Shown: positions 36,859 through 47,009 of the stretch, one piece after another
Layout: each line of letters begins with the position of its first letter
Numbering within the stretch: the stretch's first letter is position 1
Origin: Marinomonas shanghaiensis
Lineage (GTDB): Bacteria > Pseudomonadota > Gammaproteobacteria > Pseudomonadales > Marinomonadaceae
Direction of reading: 5' to 3'
Assembly: GCF_003259175.1 (NCBI RefSeq)
Contig: NZ_QGOK01000015.1
Location: forward strand, 1-64,000
Length of the DNA: 64,000 nucleotides
Notes under the pieces: generated by a model
Seen by the model: the letters and a program-made list of their open reading frames with translations, nothing else
Told to the model about the DNA's origin: nothing
Database searches by the model: none
Program-made: the position numbers and the translations under genes

Positions 36859-37701
36859 TTAAAACTCAATGTCTTCTCGAAGCCGCAAAAAACTGGCAAA
36901 CCTTGGAATGCCTCGTTCTGTAAAACCATGGTATTTATAGGTGACATACTCCCCTGGCTGGGGCGGATGACGTCTTTCATCATCGGAAAAACCACTGCCT
37001 ATTTTAAAGCGAATACCAGACGGCATTTCAACCAATATTGATCCCATCATGCCATCGTATTTTCCAGCGCCATTTAAAATCGCAACCACTTTAGCCTCCG
37101 CATCCATATAAGGCTTTAGTTTTAACAGGTTATCCGTACGACCGTTTTCAAATGTGGCCAATTTACGATGCAACATCAAACCCTCTGCGCCGTTTTTCAC
37201 ATAGGTCTCTAATAACAGAGACAAGGCTTGGTTGTTCTCTACAGAAAATTGTTCGACTGGGCGTACATGAGAGACATTTAGACGATTAACAATAAGACTA
37301 TACCGTTGATAACGTTTTTCAAACGGCATTTCTTTTGCCTCGTCTGGGGCATCAAACACCATGTAACGGATTTTGCGCCATTCATGGTCAACTGGCGCAT
37401 TCTTTCGTACCGTAGACATAATAAAAGCAAAATCATTGTGTGTAGACCAAAGCTCGCCATCAAGCCAAACATCCGGTAAGGGATCAGTAAACCAAGTGGG
37501 CGCATAGATAGGGTTACCTTGGCGGGTAATGAGCTTATCCCCGGTCCAAATAGCACGAATGCCATCGTATTTTTCGCTGACTAAATAGTCATCAACGTGA
37601 ACGTCATCAGAAAATCGGGACGCCAGTTGCACGTCTTGTTGAGAAAGCGCAAATGCAGAAAAAAATAACAGGCAAGCGGCTAGGCATTGTTTTAAAAACA
37701 T
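36859..37701 (-). CDS. ATP-dependent DNA ligase with signal peptide (Lig E type)
   Basis: This is a minimal ATP-dependent DNA ligase with a cleavable N-terminal signal (about residues 1-20, CLAACLLFFSAFALSQQ), so it should act in the periplasm. The adenylated lysine is Lys44 in SEKYDGIRAIW. Downstream motifs are WLDGELW (motif III), GAEGLMLHR (motif IV) and LLKLKPYMDAEAKVV (motif V), with a small OB-fold domain. No other domains are present. Lig E enzymes are linked to biofilm DNA or competence in other bacteria. GGAGTGAG lies just before the ATG. Confidence 0.9.
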   Translation of the reverse strand: MFLKQCLAACLLFFSAFALSQQDVQLASRFSDDVHVDDYLVSEKYDGIRAIWTGDKLITRQGNPIYAPTWFTDPLPDVWLDGELWSTHNDFAFIMSTVRKNAPVDHEWRKIRYMVFDAPDEAKEMPFEKRYQRYSLIVNRLNVSHVRPVEQFSVENNQALSLLLETYVKNGAEGLMLHRKLATFENGRTDNLLKLKPYMDAEAKVVAILNGAGKYDGMMGSILVEMPSGIRFKIGSGFSDDERRHPPQPGEYVTYKYHGFTERGIPRFASFLRLREDIEF

Positions 37702-37790
37702 AATCTCACTCCTTTGATAGTAAACACACTGTCCTTAGTGCTTTATCAACCTAAAGAATTATCGAGCAAAAAGCAAACGTTCCGGCACAA

Positions 37791-37826
37791 AAAAAGCCTC
37801 TATCTGGCGAAAAATAGAGGCTTTAT
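37791..37826. terminator. Terminator downstream of htpG
   Basis: AAAGCCTCTAT pairs with ATAGAGGCTTT around a 9-base loop, 50 bases past the htpG stop. A/T runs are present on both sides. Confidence 0.75.
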
Positions 37827-37876
37827 TGAGCTTAACCTGATGGCGTTTGTTTCAACAACTACGCCATTTAAAGGGG

Positions 37877-39805
37877 TTACTTACTTAGCTGCACGATCAA
37901 TTTGTTCATACGGCTAACGAAGGTTGCTGGGTCCTCTAGCTGACCACCTTCAGACAAGGTCGCTTGTTCGAACAACAACCATGCCATATCAGCAAAGCGT
38001 TCTTCGTCCGTTTCCGCATCCATCTTAGCCACGATCGGATGATCTGGATTCACTTCCAATGTGGGTTTAGATTCTGGCAACTTCTGACCCGCTTGCTCAA
38101 GCAAACGACGCATCTGTAGACCCATGTCATATTCACCCACCACTAGACACGCAGGAGAGTTTGTCAAACGGTCTGTGCTGTTCACAGCAGTAACCTTAGA
38201 CTCAAGCACGGCTTTCATTCGATCAAGAAGCGGCTTGATTTGCTCAGCCTTCTCTTCTTTCTCTTTCTTCTCTTCTTCGTTTTCTTGGTCAGCTAAGTCT
38301 AACTTACCTTTGGTCACATCTTGGAAAGATTTGCCTTCAAACTCTTGTAGAGAAGACATCATCCATTCATCGATACGATCGCTCAGCAGTAAAACTTCGA
38401 AACCTTTCTTACGCAAGATTTCTAAATGTGGACTGTTTTTCGCCGTATTATGGCTCTCAGCGTAGATGTAATAGATCTTATCTTGGCCTTCTTTCATGCG
38501 CTCGATGTAGTCCGCCAAAGACACGGTTTGTGCTGCTGCATCAGTGTGAGTAGAACTAAAACGCAACAAGCCTGCGATTTTGTCTTTGTTGCCCATGTCA
38601 TCAGCAGGACCTTCTTTGATGACGTTACCAAACTCATTCCAGAATTTTTGGTAATCTTCAGGCTCGTTTTTCGCCATTTTGCTCAGCATATCCAATACAC
38701 GCTTAGTCAATGCGGAGCGCATAGAATCAACAGCATGGTCGTTTTGCAAAATTTCACGAGAGACGTTCAGAGACAAATCATTTGAATCTACCACGCCTTT
38801 TACGAAACGCATGTATGGCGGCAAGAAGGCTTCTGCTTCATCCATAATGAACACACGCTGAACGTACAATTTCAGACCGCGTTGCATATCACGATTCCAA
38901 AGGTCATAAGGTGCTTTAGAAGGAATATACAACAAACTAGTGTATTCCAGTTTCCCTTCCACCTTGTTGTGAGACCATTTCAAAGGTTCTTGGTAGTCGT
39001 GTGAAATGTGCTTATAAAACTCTTGGTATTCTTCGTCTGTCACATCATTACGAGAACGTGTCCATAGCGCTTTAGCCGAGTTAACCGCTTCATATTCAGG
39101 CGCCTTGTTCTCATCAACTGGCTTAGGATTGCCCTCTTCGTCCATTTCTGGATAAACCGGTTTCTCCATTTCCACAGGAATGGAAATATGATCAGAATAT
39201 TTTGTCACTAGATGACGAAGACGGAAATTATCCGCAAACTCTTTCTCATCTGCTTTTAAATGCAAGGTTATACGGGTACCACGTGTGGCTTTTTCAATGT
39301 TTTCAATGGTGAACTCACCAGAACCATCAGACACCCAGCGTACCGCTTGGTCGGCAGAAACGCCTGCACGACGGGTTTCCACAGTGACTTTATCCGCCAC
39401 AATGAAGGCAGAATAAAAACCCACACCAAATTGACCAATTAGCTGACTGTCTTTTTTCTGATCGCCGCTCAATTGCTCTAGAAATGCAGATGTACCAGAC
39501 TTAGCAATGGTACCTAGGTTGGTAATCGCTTCTTCACGGGACATGCCCACACCGTTATCGTCGATCACAACGGTATTTGTGTCTTTGTCAAATTCAATAC
39601 GAACGCGTAGGCTTGGATCTTCGGCGAGAAGGTCTGCGTTAGCGACAGACTCAAAACGAAGCTTATCTACCGCATCGGATGCGTTCGAAATCAGCTCTCG
39701 TAGAAAGATCTCTTTGTTGGAGTACAAAGAGTGGATCATCAAATGAAGTAGTTGTTTAACTTCCGTTTGAAACCCTAACGTTTCTTTTTGAGTATCAGTT
39801 GCCAT
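37877..39805 (-). CDS. htpG: Molecular chaperone HtpG (Hsp90)
   Basis: This ATP-dependent chaperone refolds stress-damaged proteins in the cytoplasm. The GHKL ATPase motifs are [15 protein letters not shown] (about residues 32-46), [11 protein letters not shown] (about 83-93) and [15 protein letters not shown] (about 122-136). Middle and C-terminal dimerisation domains follow. The ATG at 39805 ([16 protein letters not shown]) fits the family and has AGGAG 10 bases upstream; the frame extends 24 codons further. The product is 642 residues. No sigma32 promoter was confirmed. Confidence 0.96.
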   Translation of the reverse strand: MATDTQKETLGFQTEVKQLLHLMIHSLYSNKEIFLRELISNASDAVDKLRFESVANADLLAEDPSLRVRIEFDKDTNTVVIDDNGVGMSREEAITNLGTIAKSGTSAFLEQLSGDQKKDSQLIGQFGVGFYSAFIVADKVTVETRRAGVSADQAVRWVSDGSGEFTIENIEKATRGTRITLHLKADEKEFADNFRLRHLVTKYSDHISIPVEMEKPVYPEMDEEGNPKPVDENKAPEYEAVNSAKALWTRSRNDVTDEEYQEFYKHISHDYQEPLKWSHNKVEGKLEYTSLLYIPSKAPYDLWNRDMQRGLKLYVQRVFIMDEAEAFLPPYMRFVKGVVDSNDLSLNVSREILQNDHAVDSMRSALTKRVLDMLSKMAKNEPEDYQKFWNEFGNVIKEGPADDMGNKDKIAGLLRFSSTHTDAAAQTVSLADYIERMKEGQDKIYYIYAESHNTAKNSPHLEILRKKGFEVLLLSDRIDEWMMSSLQEFEGKSFQDVTKGKLDLADQENEEEKKEKEEKAEQIKPLLDRMKAVLESKVTAVNSTDRLTNSPACLVVGEYDMGLQMRRLLEQAGQKLPESKPTLEVNPDHPIVAKMDAETDEERFADMAWLLFEQATLSEGGQLEDPATFVSRMNKLIVQLSK

Positions 39806-40020
39806 GTTGTAGCTTGCTCCTATTTGAATGAACCTTCGGACAAAAACCAAAGGCGTATTTCGTTTCACTTGTGACACATAGATAAAGCCTCTTGATGCAA
39901 TTTCAAGAGGCTAATGCGATAAAAAGAGGCAAAAAGTCACAATAAACTTATAAGTAGAAAGGATTTAGAGGTGTTCAGATAGGAACAAAGCAAGATGCCT
40001 GATGATTTATCCATCAAGAA

Positions 40021-40725
40021 TCAGGCATTTTTTCGAACTAAGGTCAGCCCATCACCAATCGGAATTAACGACAACTCAACCTCAGTGTCTTCGTGGATCG
40101 TTTTGTTTAATTCACGCACTATTTGGGTGTCTTTATCGGTAAAGGCCTCATCTGCGACATTCCCCCACCACAAAGTATTATCAATCACTAAGCAGCCACC
40201 AGGTCGCAATAGCGGCTTGGCCAACTGATAATAAGCCAAGAGATTTTGCTTATCGGCATCGATAAAAATGAAGTCGAAACTTTCCCGCTCAGCGACTAAG
40301 AAAGACTGCATGACAGGCAAAGCTTTATCGCAATAAGTGGTAACACGATCCATCACCCCTGCTTGCTCTAAATAACGCGTCGCAATATCTAGCCACATTT
40401 GTTTTTTTTCAATGGCAATTAGCCTTGCGTCTTTTGGCATGGCCATCGCCATCGATAAAGTACTGTACCCCGTAAACACCCCTATTTCGAGTAGCTTTTT
40501 AGGGGCTTGTAGTTTGACTAATAACGCCAGCAATTGCCCCACTTCAGGCGAAAGCTGCATACGCGCCATATGATACTGAGCTGTCTCACGGCGTAATTCT
40601 TTTAAAAGATCACCTTCACGAACAGAGACGTCGACTAGGTATTGATAAAGCCTGTCATCCACATTAACCGTTCGATTTACAGGCGTATCGTCTTCAGATA
40701 AAGGTTTGGGGAAATTAGGAAGCAT
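40021..40725 (-). CDS. Class I SAM-dependent O-methyltransferase
   Basis: This 234-residue methyltransferase of the caffeoyl-CoA/catechol O-methyltransferase family has the SAM-binding motif LLEIGVFTGYSTLSMAMAMP (about residues 78-97). The metal-binding Asp is in FIFIDADKQNLLAYYQLAKP, and VIDNTLWWGNVAD follows. The acceptor is unknown. Its start overlaps the end of the upstream DUF599 gene by 11 bases, so the two are translated from one transcript. A hairpin (39995-40028) overlaps its stop codon and may act as a weak terminator. Confidence 0.88.
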   Translation of the reverse strand: MLPNFPKPLSEDDTPVNRTVNVDDRLYQYLVDVSVREGDLLKELRRETAQYHMARMQLSPEVGQLLALLVKLQAPKKLLEIGVFTGYSTLSMAMAMPKDARLIAIEKKQMWLDIATRYLEQAGVMDRVTTYCDKALPVMQSFLVAERESFDFIFIDADKQNLLAYYQLAKPLLRPGGCLVIDNTLWWGNVADEAFTDKDTQIVRELNKTIHEDTEVELSLIPIGDGLTLVRKNA

Positions 40726-41446
40726 GAGATTTCATCACGAGTCCACGGCTCAATGTTTTGAATGTTTTAGAACGGAATTCACGGCGATACAATACCGCTA
40801 CCACCATGACACTGGCCGCCATACAAAAATAGGGACCCAGGAACCAACCACAAAACGCCATTGCAAAATAAAAAGCCCGCAGTCCATAGTTAAATTGATT
40901 TGCCGCTAAACTACAAATTTGCGCCATATGCATGGCATACAATTCACGCTCGCTGTCTTCAATACCACGCTCTGTTGCAAGTGGCGCACTGCCAACTAAA
41001 ACAGAACAAAAGTTGTACTGTCTAACCGACCAAGTAAAGGTGAAAAACGCATAAGAAAAAATCGCCACTAACACGATTATTTTCAATTCCCACTCTTGCT
41101 GACTCATGGGTGAGACAAGGTAAAAATCGGATAAAATGCCAATGGCTTTTTCGGAATAATTAAAGGCAGTGAACAAACCTGCGATAATCAGCAAGCTACT
41201 CGATGCAAAAAACAAACTGCTGCGCTCCAAATTCGCCATTACCGAGGCATCAGCAATTCGATTGTCTCGTCTAAGTAAACGAGACATCCAAGCTAAGCGA
41301 AATTGATGCAACACACTCACCAAACAAGAGCGGCGCTTAGAATTGTATTGTGCATAAAAAGCGTATCCCCACCAGCAAGCAAAAAAGACAAAAAGTGTAA
41401 CAAGATCAAGAGGATTTAATAACATTAACACCGAATGACTTTCCAT
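40715..41446 (-). CDS. DUF599-family integral membrane protein
   Basis: This membrane protein of unknown function begins near MESHSVLMLLNPLDLVTLFV. About four transmembrane segments are seen: residues 8-25, about 80-98, about 120-140 and about 205-225 (FYFAMAFCGWFLGPYFCMAA). DUF599 features include WWGYAFYAQYNSKRR and AANQFNYGLRAFYFA. The ATG at 41446 is chosen; a TTG eight codons upstream has no clear ribosome site. It is coupled to the downstream methyltransferase gene. Confidence 0.82.
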   Translation of the reverse strand: MESHSVLMLLNPLDLVTLFVFFACWWGYAFYAQYNSKRRSCLVSVLHQFRLAWMSRLLRRDNRIADASVMANLERSSLFFASSSLLIIAGLFTAFNYSEKAIGILSDFYLVSPMSQQEWELKIIVLVAIFSYAFFTFTWSVRQYNFCSVLVGSAPLATERGIEDSERELYAMHMAQICSLAANQFNYGLRAFYFAMAFCGWFLGPYFCMAASVMVVAVLYRREFRSKTFKTLSRGLVMKSHAS

Positions 41447-41580
41447 ATTTTCACTCTGCTGAAATAACAATTTAGGGTGCCGTTATTAGACCATTTTTGA
41501 TTTTATAAGTCCTGTGTCATCTTATAAAATTCTCTACCCTATTCTAAAAAAATAAAAATAAATACTTCTCCAAAAAACGC

Positions 41581-41608
41581 TTGCATCGGCAAAAAATATC
41601 GGTAAGAT
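41581..41608 (+). promoter_or_regulatory. Candidate promoter of tRNA-Leu
   Basis: TTGCAT and TAAGAT are 16 bases apart. A C/G-rich discriminator (CTCGCAC) follows, as usual for stable RNA promoters, about 20 bases before the tRNA. Confidence 0.5.
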
Positions 41609-41628
41609 CTCGCACATCAACACGACAT

Positions 41629-41713
41629 GCGGATGTGGTGGAATTGGTAGACACGCTGGATTTAGGTTCCAGTGCTTCACGGCGTGAGAGTTCGAGTCTC
41701 TCCATCCGCACCA
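41629..41713 (+). tRNA. tRNA-Leu, anticodon UAG
   Basis: The 85-base gene includes an encoded CCA end. The acceptor stem is GCGGATG/CATCCGC. The anticodon arm CTGGA-TTTAGGT-TCCAG gives anticodon UAG (codon CUA and others). A long class II variable arm and a GAGAGTTCGAGTCTCTC T arm are present. The long variable arm fits leucine. Confidence 0.96.
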
Positions 41714-41805
41714 TCTTATTTATGCCCTTCAATACAATCCATAAAGCAACTTTTCTTTTCTACTGCCACTCTATCTAATACACATTTTGCTTGCATGTAA
41801 AAATT

Positions 41806-41839
41806 AAAAAAACCGAACCCATCACTGAATTCGGCTTTA
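41806..41839 (-). terminator. Terminator of pyrC
   Basis: On the minus strand CCGAA, a 12-base loop and TTCGG are followed by TTTTTTT, 25 bases past the pyrC stop. Confidence 0.7.
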
Positions 41840-41863
41840 TGCAATTACTTGCACTAGATTACT

Positions 41864-42895
41864 TTATTTCAGCTTCCACGATACTTGCTTACCAGCGAAG
41901 AAAGGCACAATGGGCTCACCATTTGGCAAGGTTATGCTGGTTGGCACTTCCCATGACTCACGCACCAAGGTCACGGTTTCTGTATTGCGAGGCAAGCCAT
42001 AGAAATCAGCGCCATACAAACTAGCAAAACCCTCTAGCTTATCGAGTGCACCTAACTCATCAAATATTTGAGTGTAAAGCTCAAGTGCAGACCACGCACT
42101 GTAGCACCCAGCACAACCGCAATCAGATTCTTTGCGGTGTTTTGCATGTGGCGCAGAATCCGTGCCCAAGAAAAACTTCGACGATCCTGATTGCACCACG
42201 GCACGCAATGCTTGTTGATGGGTGCTGCGTTTAAGAACTGGCAAACAATAGTTGTGTGGGCGAATACCGCCATCCAACATATCATTTCGGTTCAACAATA
42301 AATGCTGAGGCGTAATCGTTGCGGCAACGCCCTCTCGAGCCGCCAACACAAAGTCAGCGGCATCTTTGGTTGTGATGTGCTCAAACACAACCTTGAGATG
42401 AGGCACGCGCTCGACAATCTTCACCATGTGTTGATCAATAAACTCTTTTTCACGGTCGAAGATATCAATGTGCTTCTGAGTTACCTCACCATGAATGAGC
42501 AGTAACATGTCATTATCCGCTAACGCCTCAAACACAGGATACAAAGACTCTAAAGAATTAACACCAGAATCAGAATTGGTTGTGGCCCCAGCAGGGTACA
42601 TTTTTGCCGCCAAGACACCGGCATTTTTTGCTTCTTTGATGTCTTGCACACTGGTTTTATCTGTTAGATAAAGGGTCATGACAGGCATAAAAGTACTGCC
42701 TGCTGGACGAGCCGCCAAAATGCGTTCTTTGTAACTTAACGCCAATGCAGCCGTTGTCACTGGCGGCACTAAATTGGGCATTACCACAGCTCGCTCAAAA
42801 CAACGCGCCGTCGCAGGAACGGTTTCAAGCAACATATCATGGTCGCGAAAGTGTAAGTGCCAATCATCTGGCTTGATAATAGTAATTTCGTTCAT
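41864..42895 (-). CDS. pyrC: Dihydroorotase (PyrC type)
   Basis: This zinc enzyme of pyrimidine biosynthesis cyclises carbamoyl aspartate. The class II dihydroorotase motifs are DWHLHFRD (residues 11-18), a carbamylated lysine in VLAAKMYPAGAT (about residue 98), LLIHGEVT with the metal His, VVFEHITT and FFLGTDSAPH with the catalytic Asp. The 343-residue length is normal. It lies 7 bases downstream of the LTA-synthase-family gene and probably shares its transcript. Confidence 0.96.
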   Translation of the reverse strand: MNEITIIKPDDWHLHFRDHDMLLETVPATARCFERAVVMPNLVPPVTTAALALSYKERILAARPAGSTFMPVMTLYLTDKTSVQDIKEAKNAGVLAAKMYPAGATTNSDSGVNSLESLYPVFEALADNDMLLLIHGEVTQKHIDIFDREKEFIDQHMVKIVERVPHLKVVFEHITTKDAADFVLAAREGVAATITPQHLLLNRNDMLDGGIRPHNYCLPVLKRSTHQQALRAVVQSGSSKFFLGTDSAPHAKHRKESDCGCAGCYSAWSALELYTQIFDELGALDKLEGFASLYGADFYGLPRNTETVTLVRESWEVPTSITLPNGEPIVPFFAGKQVSWKLK

Positions 42896-42902
42896 TAGTT
42901 AC

Positions 42903-44837
42903 CTACTGTGTGTTATTAGATGAAAAGTCGTATAACGAATTATCAATCAGTCCATTGGTATAAATCTGCACATACGCTTTTAATCGCTTCTCTAGCTTAT
43001 CGAGATTCGCTGACTCCTGCTTGTCAGCCGGCTGAACAAATGTCACGGGGAGATCCCCAGTTTCAATCATTTCACTTTCCCTCATGGACAACTTTACATA
43101 TTTCCCCTGAGACAAAAGCCAGTATGAATCGTCTTCTTTGATAATAGCATCCGACCGGACATCATTTTTCAGCAATGAACGCCCAAATGGCAAAATTTTG
43201 TCATTTTCTGGCAAATTTAGGTAGTCAATAATAGTCGCCGGAATGTCTGTTTGTTGAGCAATGTCTGTCACTATGCCTGAATCTATTTCTTGGTTCGGCT
43301 GATACAAAATAATTGGAATTTGATGACGCCCTAAGGAGGTTGCAAAACGAGAATCAAAATTATCCGATGTATGATCAGCTGTGATAACGAAAAGTGTATC
43401 TTTATACCATTCTTGTTTTGACGCCTCTTCAAAGAAACGCTTCAAAGCAATATCTGAGTACTGAATCACACTGTGCATTGGTATAGCACCCTCTTTAATT
43501 CTATCCTTATACTGCTCAGGTAAGGTATATGGCGGATGAGAGCTGATAGTAAAAATACCCGCCATAAATGGCTTAGGCATTTTATCTATTTCATTGATTG
43601 TGAACTGAAGAAAAGGCTCGTCAAAAATACCCCATTGACCATCAAAATCGGAAGAATCTGGATACTCATTTAGTCCAAAATATCGATCAAAACCAAATCG
43701 GTACGTTGTCTCATCAAAATACATACTGCCATTTTTAGCACCATGAAAAAATGCAGTGCTGTACCCGTAAGGTTTTACAATCTGCCCCAAACCATGAACC
43801 GTGTTTGACTGATAAGGAGAGCGCATAAAGGCTTCGGACATCAATGAAGGGATACCCACCAAAATAGAAGGAACCGCCTCAATAGAACGACGTCCATTGG
43901 CAATTCCATTTGGAAAAAATCGGCTTTTTTTAGAGAGTTCCTCTAAAAATGGAACATAGGAATGCATACCGTAAGGTGGACCAAAATATTCTAAACCAAA
44001 GCTTTCTAGTATCAAAATCACCACATTGTGATTGTTGATTGCGGCCACGTCTTCTCTTTGCATTTCGGGGCGCAATGATGCTTTTATATCATCATATGAC
44101 GAAAAATATGCCGCCCTATCGAGATGATCGGCATCTTCCTTCAACAAAGCAAAAGGTGTGTTTAATACCACTGCCCCCAGACTACTAGAAGGGTAACTGT
44201 ACGCGTTAAGCGCTCGAATCGGCTTAGATTGAAAGCCTCCCCTAATCGCAACGACAAATACAATAAACAGTGTAAAACACAATAAAAGTGCGAAAAACTT
44301 ATTTGAAAACACAAGAGGACAACGGCTTTTTATTTGTAAGAAAAACCAGTAATACGCTATAAGAATCAACGCACTAGCAACGGCATATCCCCAATAAACA
44401 ACAATCAGTTCAGGCAACTGTGATACAACATCATTGGCCATGGAAAAAACTTCCATGCCGCTTCGACGACCAGTATATGGAAAATAAATCGTATCAACGA
44501 AATTAATGACAACAGCCAAGGCATTGACGACAAAAAGGTAGCAAAAAACCAACACCATGTTTGCTTTAAACAATACTCGAAACCAAATTGACACAAACAA
44601 AAACAGCAGTAGAGGTGCATTCAGGAGCGCTATTGCCGACAAATCAAAACGCACACCATGCCACATAGCGAGGAGCATGTTTATCAATGGCTCAGATGAA
44701 AAGTGCCCAAAATTTGCGACAAAAAAATATAGTCGGGTAAAAGAGTACCCTAACAATATAAAAAAAAGCCCAATACCCAAAAAGACAAACGGCGTTATAT
44801 TTTTTTTCTGCCCATTAAGTAAAGCATTTTTTATCAT
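42903..44837 (-). CDS. LTA-synthase/phosphoglycerol-transferase-family inner-membrane protein
   Basis: About five N-terminal transmembrane helices (within residues 1-190) precede a periplasmic alkaline-phosphatase-fold sulfatase domain (about residues 260-560). Metal-site landmarks are VVILILESFGLEYFG (acidic ligand), NGRRSIEAVPSILVG (nucleophile region), SSHPPYTLP and FVITADHTSD. In Gram-negative bacteria the family transfers phosphoglycerol or phosphoethanolamine to glucans or lipids; the acceptor here is unknown. The 644-residue chain ends in a charged tail. A coupled function with the downstream pyrC is not expected. Confidence 0.87.
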   Translation of the reverse strand: MIKNALLNGQKKNITPFVFLGIGLFFILLGYSFTRLYFFVANFGHFSSEPLINMLLAMWHGVRFDLSAIALLNAPLLLFLFVSIWFRVLFKANMVLVFCYLFVVNALAVVINFVDTIYFPYTGRRSGMEVFSMANDVVSQLPELIVVYWGYAVASALILIAYYWFFLQIKSRCPLVFSNKFFALLLCFTLFIVFVVAIRGGFQSKPIRALNAYSYPSSSLGAVVLNTPFALLKEDADHLDRAAYFSSYDDIKASLRPEMQREDVAAINNHNVVILILESFGLEYFGPPYGMHSYVPFLEELSKKSRFFPNGIANGRRSIEAVPSILVGIPSLMSEAFMRSPYQSNTVHGLGQIVKPYGYSTAFFHGAKNGSMYFDETTYRFGFDRYFGLNEYPDSSDFDGQWGIFDEPFLQFTINEIDKMPKPFMAGIFTISSHPPYTLPEQYKDRIKEGAIPMHSVIQYSDIALKRFFEEASKQEWYKDTLFVITADHTSDNFDSRFATSLGRHQIPIILYQPNQEIDSGIVTDIAQQTDIPATIIDYLNLPENDKILPFGRSLLKNDVRSDAIIKEDDSYWLLSQGKYVKLSMRESEMIETGDLPVTFVQPADKQESANLDKLEKRLKAYVQIYTNGLIDNSLYDFSSNNTQ

Positions 44838-44881
44838 TGCCTACCTTCTTCACCTGAATAAAAAATCGAGTGCTATATGAT

Positions 44882-44913
44882 ACAAAAAAAACCGCTATAA
44901 AGCGGCTTTTTTT
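44882..44913 (-). terminator. Terminator of the DEAD-box helicase gene
   Basis: CCGCT-ATAA-AGCGG lies between A and T runs of seven or more bases, 18 bases past the deaD stop. Confidence 0.85.
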
Positions 44914-44930
44914 GTCATTTTTTTACACAA

Positions 44931-46841
44931 TTAACTATTCTTTCTTGGTGCTCTTGGGCGACGCTCGCTGCTACGATTTGCATCGCGGTCACGGCCGCCA
45001 CCAGCGCCAGCACTTGCACGACGACGCTCGCCACCATTAGATGGACGACGCTCACCGCCACCAGCTGGACGCTTACGAGTAGAAGGTGCCGCTGCACGCT
45101 TATTCAACTCATCAGCATTGTCTAGCTTAGCAATGTCCGTACGTTGACCACAAATACGTGTTTTACCCAACTTACCTAGCGCCTCAGCACTTAAGTTTGA
45201 AGGCAAATCCACGGTTGCGAAGTCTTCATAGATTTCAATGTGACCAATGAAGCGACTTTCGATGTCCGCTTCGTTAGCAATTGCACCAACGATATTACCT
45301 GGCTTAACACCGTCACTGTAGCCGACTTGAACTACGTAGCGCGTCATTGATGTATCAGGATCATCTTTCAGCGGCATCGCATCTGCCGTAACAGGGCGAA
45401 CTTTACGCTCACGCGGGGCACGATCACCTCTGTCACCACGATCGCCTCTGTCACCACGATCTGGACGAGAACCATCGCGATCTTCACGACGCTCTCTGCG
45501 CTCTTGACGAACTTCCATTTCAGACAATAGCAATGGCGTTTTACCTTGAGCCATATGTGCTAAAGCCGCCGCCATTTTCAAAGGATCCACTTCATTTTCT
45601 TTTTGGTAGCTCTCTACAAGCTCCAAGAAGAAATCAAGGTTTTCATTGTCCATAGCATCCGTGATGCGCTGCTTAAAACGATTAACGCGATGCGCGTTAA
45701 TATCTGAAGCCGTTGGCAATGTCATGCTTTCGATTGGCTGACGTGTCGCACGTTCAATGGCTTGCAACATACGACGTTCACGATGAGCAACGAACAAAAT
45801 CGCCGTTCCCAAACGACCAGCACGACCTGTACGTCCGATACGGTGAACATAAGATTCAGTATCGTATGGAATATCGTAGTTGACCACGTGACTAACGCGC
45901 TCTACATCTAGACCACGAGCAACAACATCAGTGGCAACAAGAATGTCAATTTGACCATTTTTAATGCGATCAACCGTACGCTCACGCAAGTTTTGACTAA
46001 TATCACCATTCAACGCTTCACAAGCGTGACCGCGGGCAGTCAGTTTCTCAGCAAGCTCAATAGTCGCAGCTTTTGTACGAACGAAGATAATCATACCGTC
46101 ATGTTCGTTCATCTCAAGAATACGAGTCAAAGCGTCTAATTTATGCAGACCACTTACTGACCAATATTTTTGAGTAATCGTCATTGCCGTAGACGTCTTT
46201 GTGACAATTTTCACTTCTTTTGGATTATTTAAGTGACGGTTAGCCACTTGTCTAATCACAGCAGGCATTGTTGCAGAGAACAAAGCAATTTGACGTGTAG
46301 GTGGTGTTTGCTCAAGGATCCATTCGACATCATCGATGAATCCCATGCGCAACATTTCATCCGCTTCATCAAGAACTAAGGCTTTAATGCCATCTAGTTT
46401 TAATGTTTTACGACGAATGTGATCCATTACACGACCAGGTGTTCCAACAACAACTTGAACACCACGTTTTAGTTGGCGAAGTTGAGTGTCATAAGACATG
46501 CCGCCATAAATAGGCAAAACATGAAAATCCGGAAGGTTGCGGGCATAGCTTTGAAATGCTTCAGAAACCTGAATAGCAAGTTCACGAGTTGGAGCCAGTA
46601 CAAGTAATTGTGTCGTTTTATCTGTAACGTCAATGCGAGACAGTAATGGGAGCGCGAACGCTGCTGTCTTACCAGTACCCGTCTGCGCTTGCCCCAAAAG
46701 GTCTCGACCTTCTAATAGATATGGAATACTTTGCGCTTGGATAGCAGATGGTTGCTCGTAACCTAGGTCAGCAACCGCTTTAAGAACAGGGGCGATTAGG
46801 CCCAACGAATCAAATGTAGGCTGAGTATCAGCGTCAGACAT
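44931..46841 (-). CDS. deaD: ATP-dependent RNA helicase DeaD/CsdA
   Basis: This DEAD-box helicase acts in ribosome assembly, mRNA decay and cold adaptation. Motifs in order are AQTGTGKTAAFALP (about residues 53-66), PTRELA, VLDEADEML (about 155-163), SATMP and HRIGRTGRAG. A DbpA-type RNA-binding domain covers about residues 485-560. The tail is rich in Arg, Gly and Asp with repeated GDR units (near residue 460) and basic GGERR repeats at the end. Its 636 residues match DeaD. The leader is about 100 bases and contains hairpin-forming sequence, as is usual for cold-regulated deaD. Confidence 0.94.
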   Translation of the reverse strand: MSDADTQPTFDSLGLIAPVLKAVADLGYEQPSAIQAQSIPYLLEGRDLLGQAQTGTGKTAAFALPLLSRIDVTDKTTQLLVLAPTRELAIQVSEAFQSYARNLPDFHVLPIYGGMSYDTQLRQLKRGVQVVVGTPGRVMDHIRRKTLKLDGIKALVLDEADEMLRMGFIDDVEWILEQTPPTRQIALFSATMPAVIRQVANRHLNNPKEVKIVTKTSTAMTITQKYWSVSGLHKLDALTRILEMNEHDGMIIFVRTKAATIELAEKLTARGHACEALNGDISQNLRERTVDRIKNGQIDILVATDVVARGLDVERVSHVVNYDIPYDTESYVHRIGRTGRAGRLGTAILFVAHRERRMLQAIERATRQPIESMTLPTASDINAHRVNRFKQRITDAMDNENLDFFLELVESYQKENEVDPLKMAAALAHMAQGKTPLLLSEMEVRQERRERREDRDGSRPDRGDRGDRGDRGDRAPRERKVRPVTADAMPLKDDPDTSMTRYVVQVGYSDGVKPGNIVGAIANEADIESRFIGHIEIYEDFATVDLPSNLSAEALGKLGKTRICGQRTDIAKLDNADELNKRAAAPSTRKRPAGGGERRPSNGGERRRASAGAGGGRDRDANRSSERRPRAPRKNS

Positions 46842-46944
46842 GTAAATAAGTACCTTTTATTGGTGAGTATAAGGCCTGTAAGTATTTACATGCCTTAATA
46901 GATTTCTTCGGACGAAAATCCGATGGCGAAGTATACGTGGAAAA

Positions 46945-46988
46945 AGAAAAAAAAGCCAGTAAGGCTCAAAATAAGATCTTACTGGCTA
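46945..46988 (-). terminator. Terminator of the AI-2E/PerM gene
   Basis: GCCAGTAAG (46955-46963) pairs with CTTACTGGC (46978-46986). On the minus strand TTTTTTTTCTTTTT follows. Confidence 0.85.
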
Positions 46989-47009
46989 AAATAACCATAA
47001 CAGGCTCAA

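Noticed and set aside
41544..41732. 62-codon minus-strand frame antisense to the tRNA region
   Set aside because: It is the complement of tRNA-Leu and its flank; the tRNA explains the sequence.
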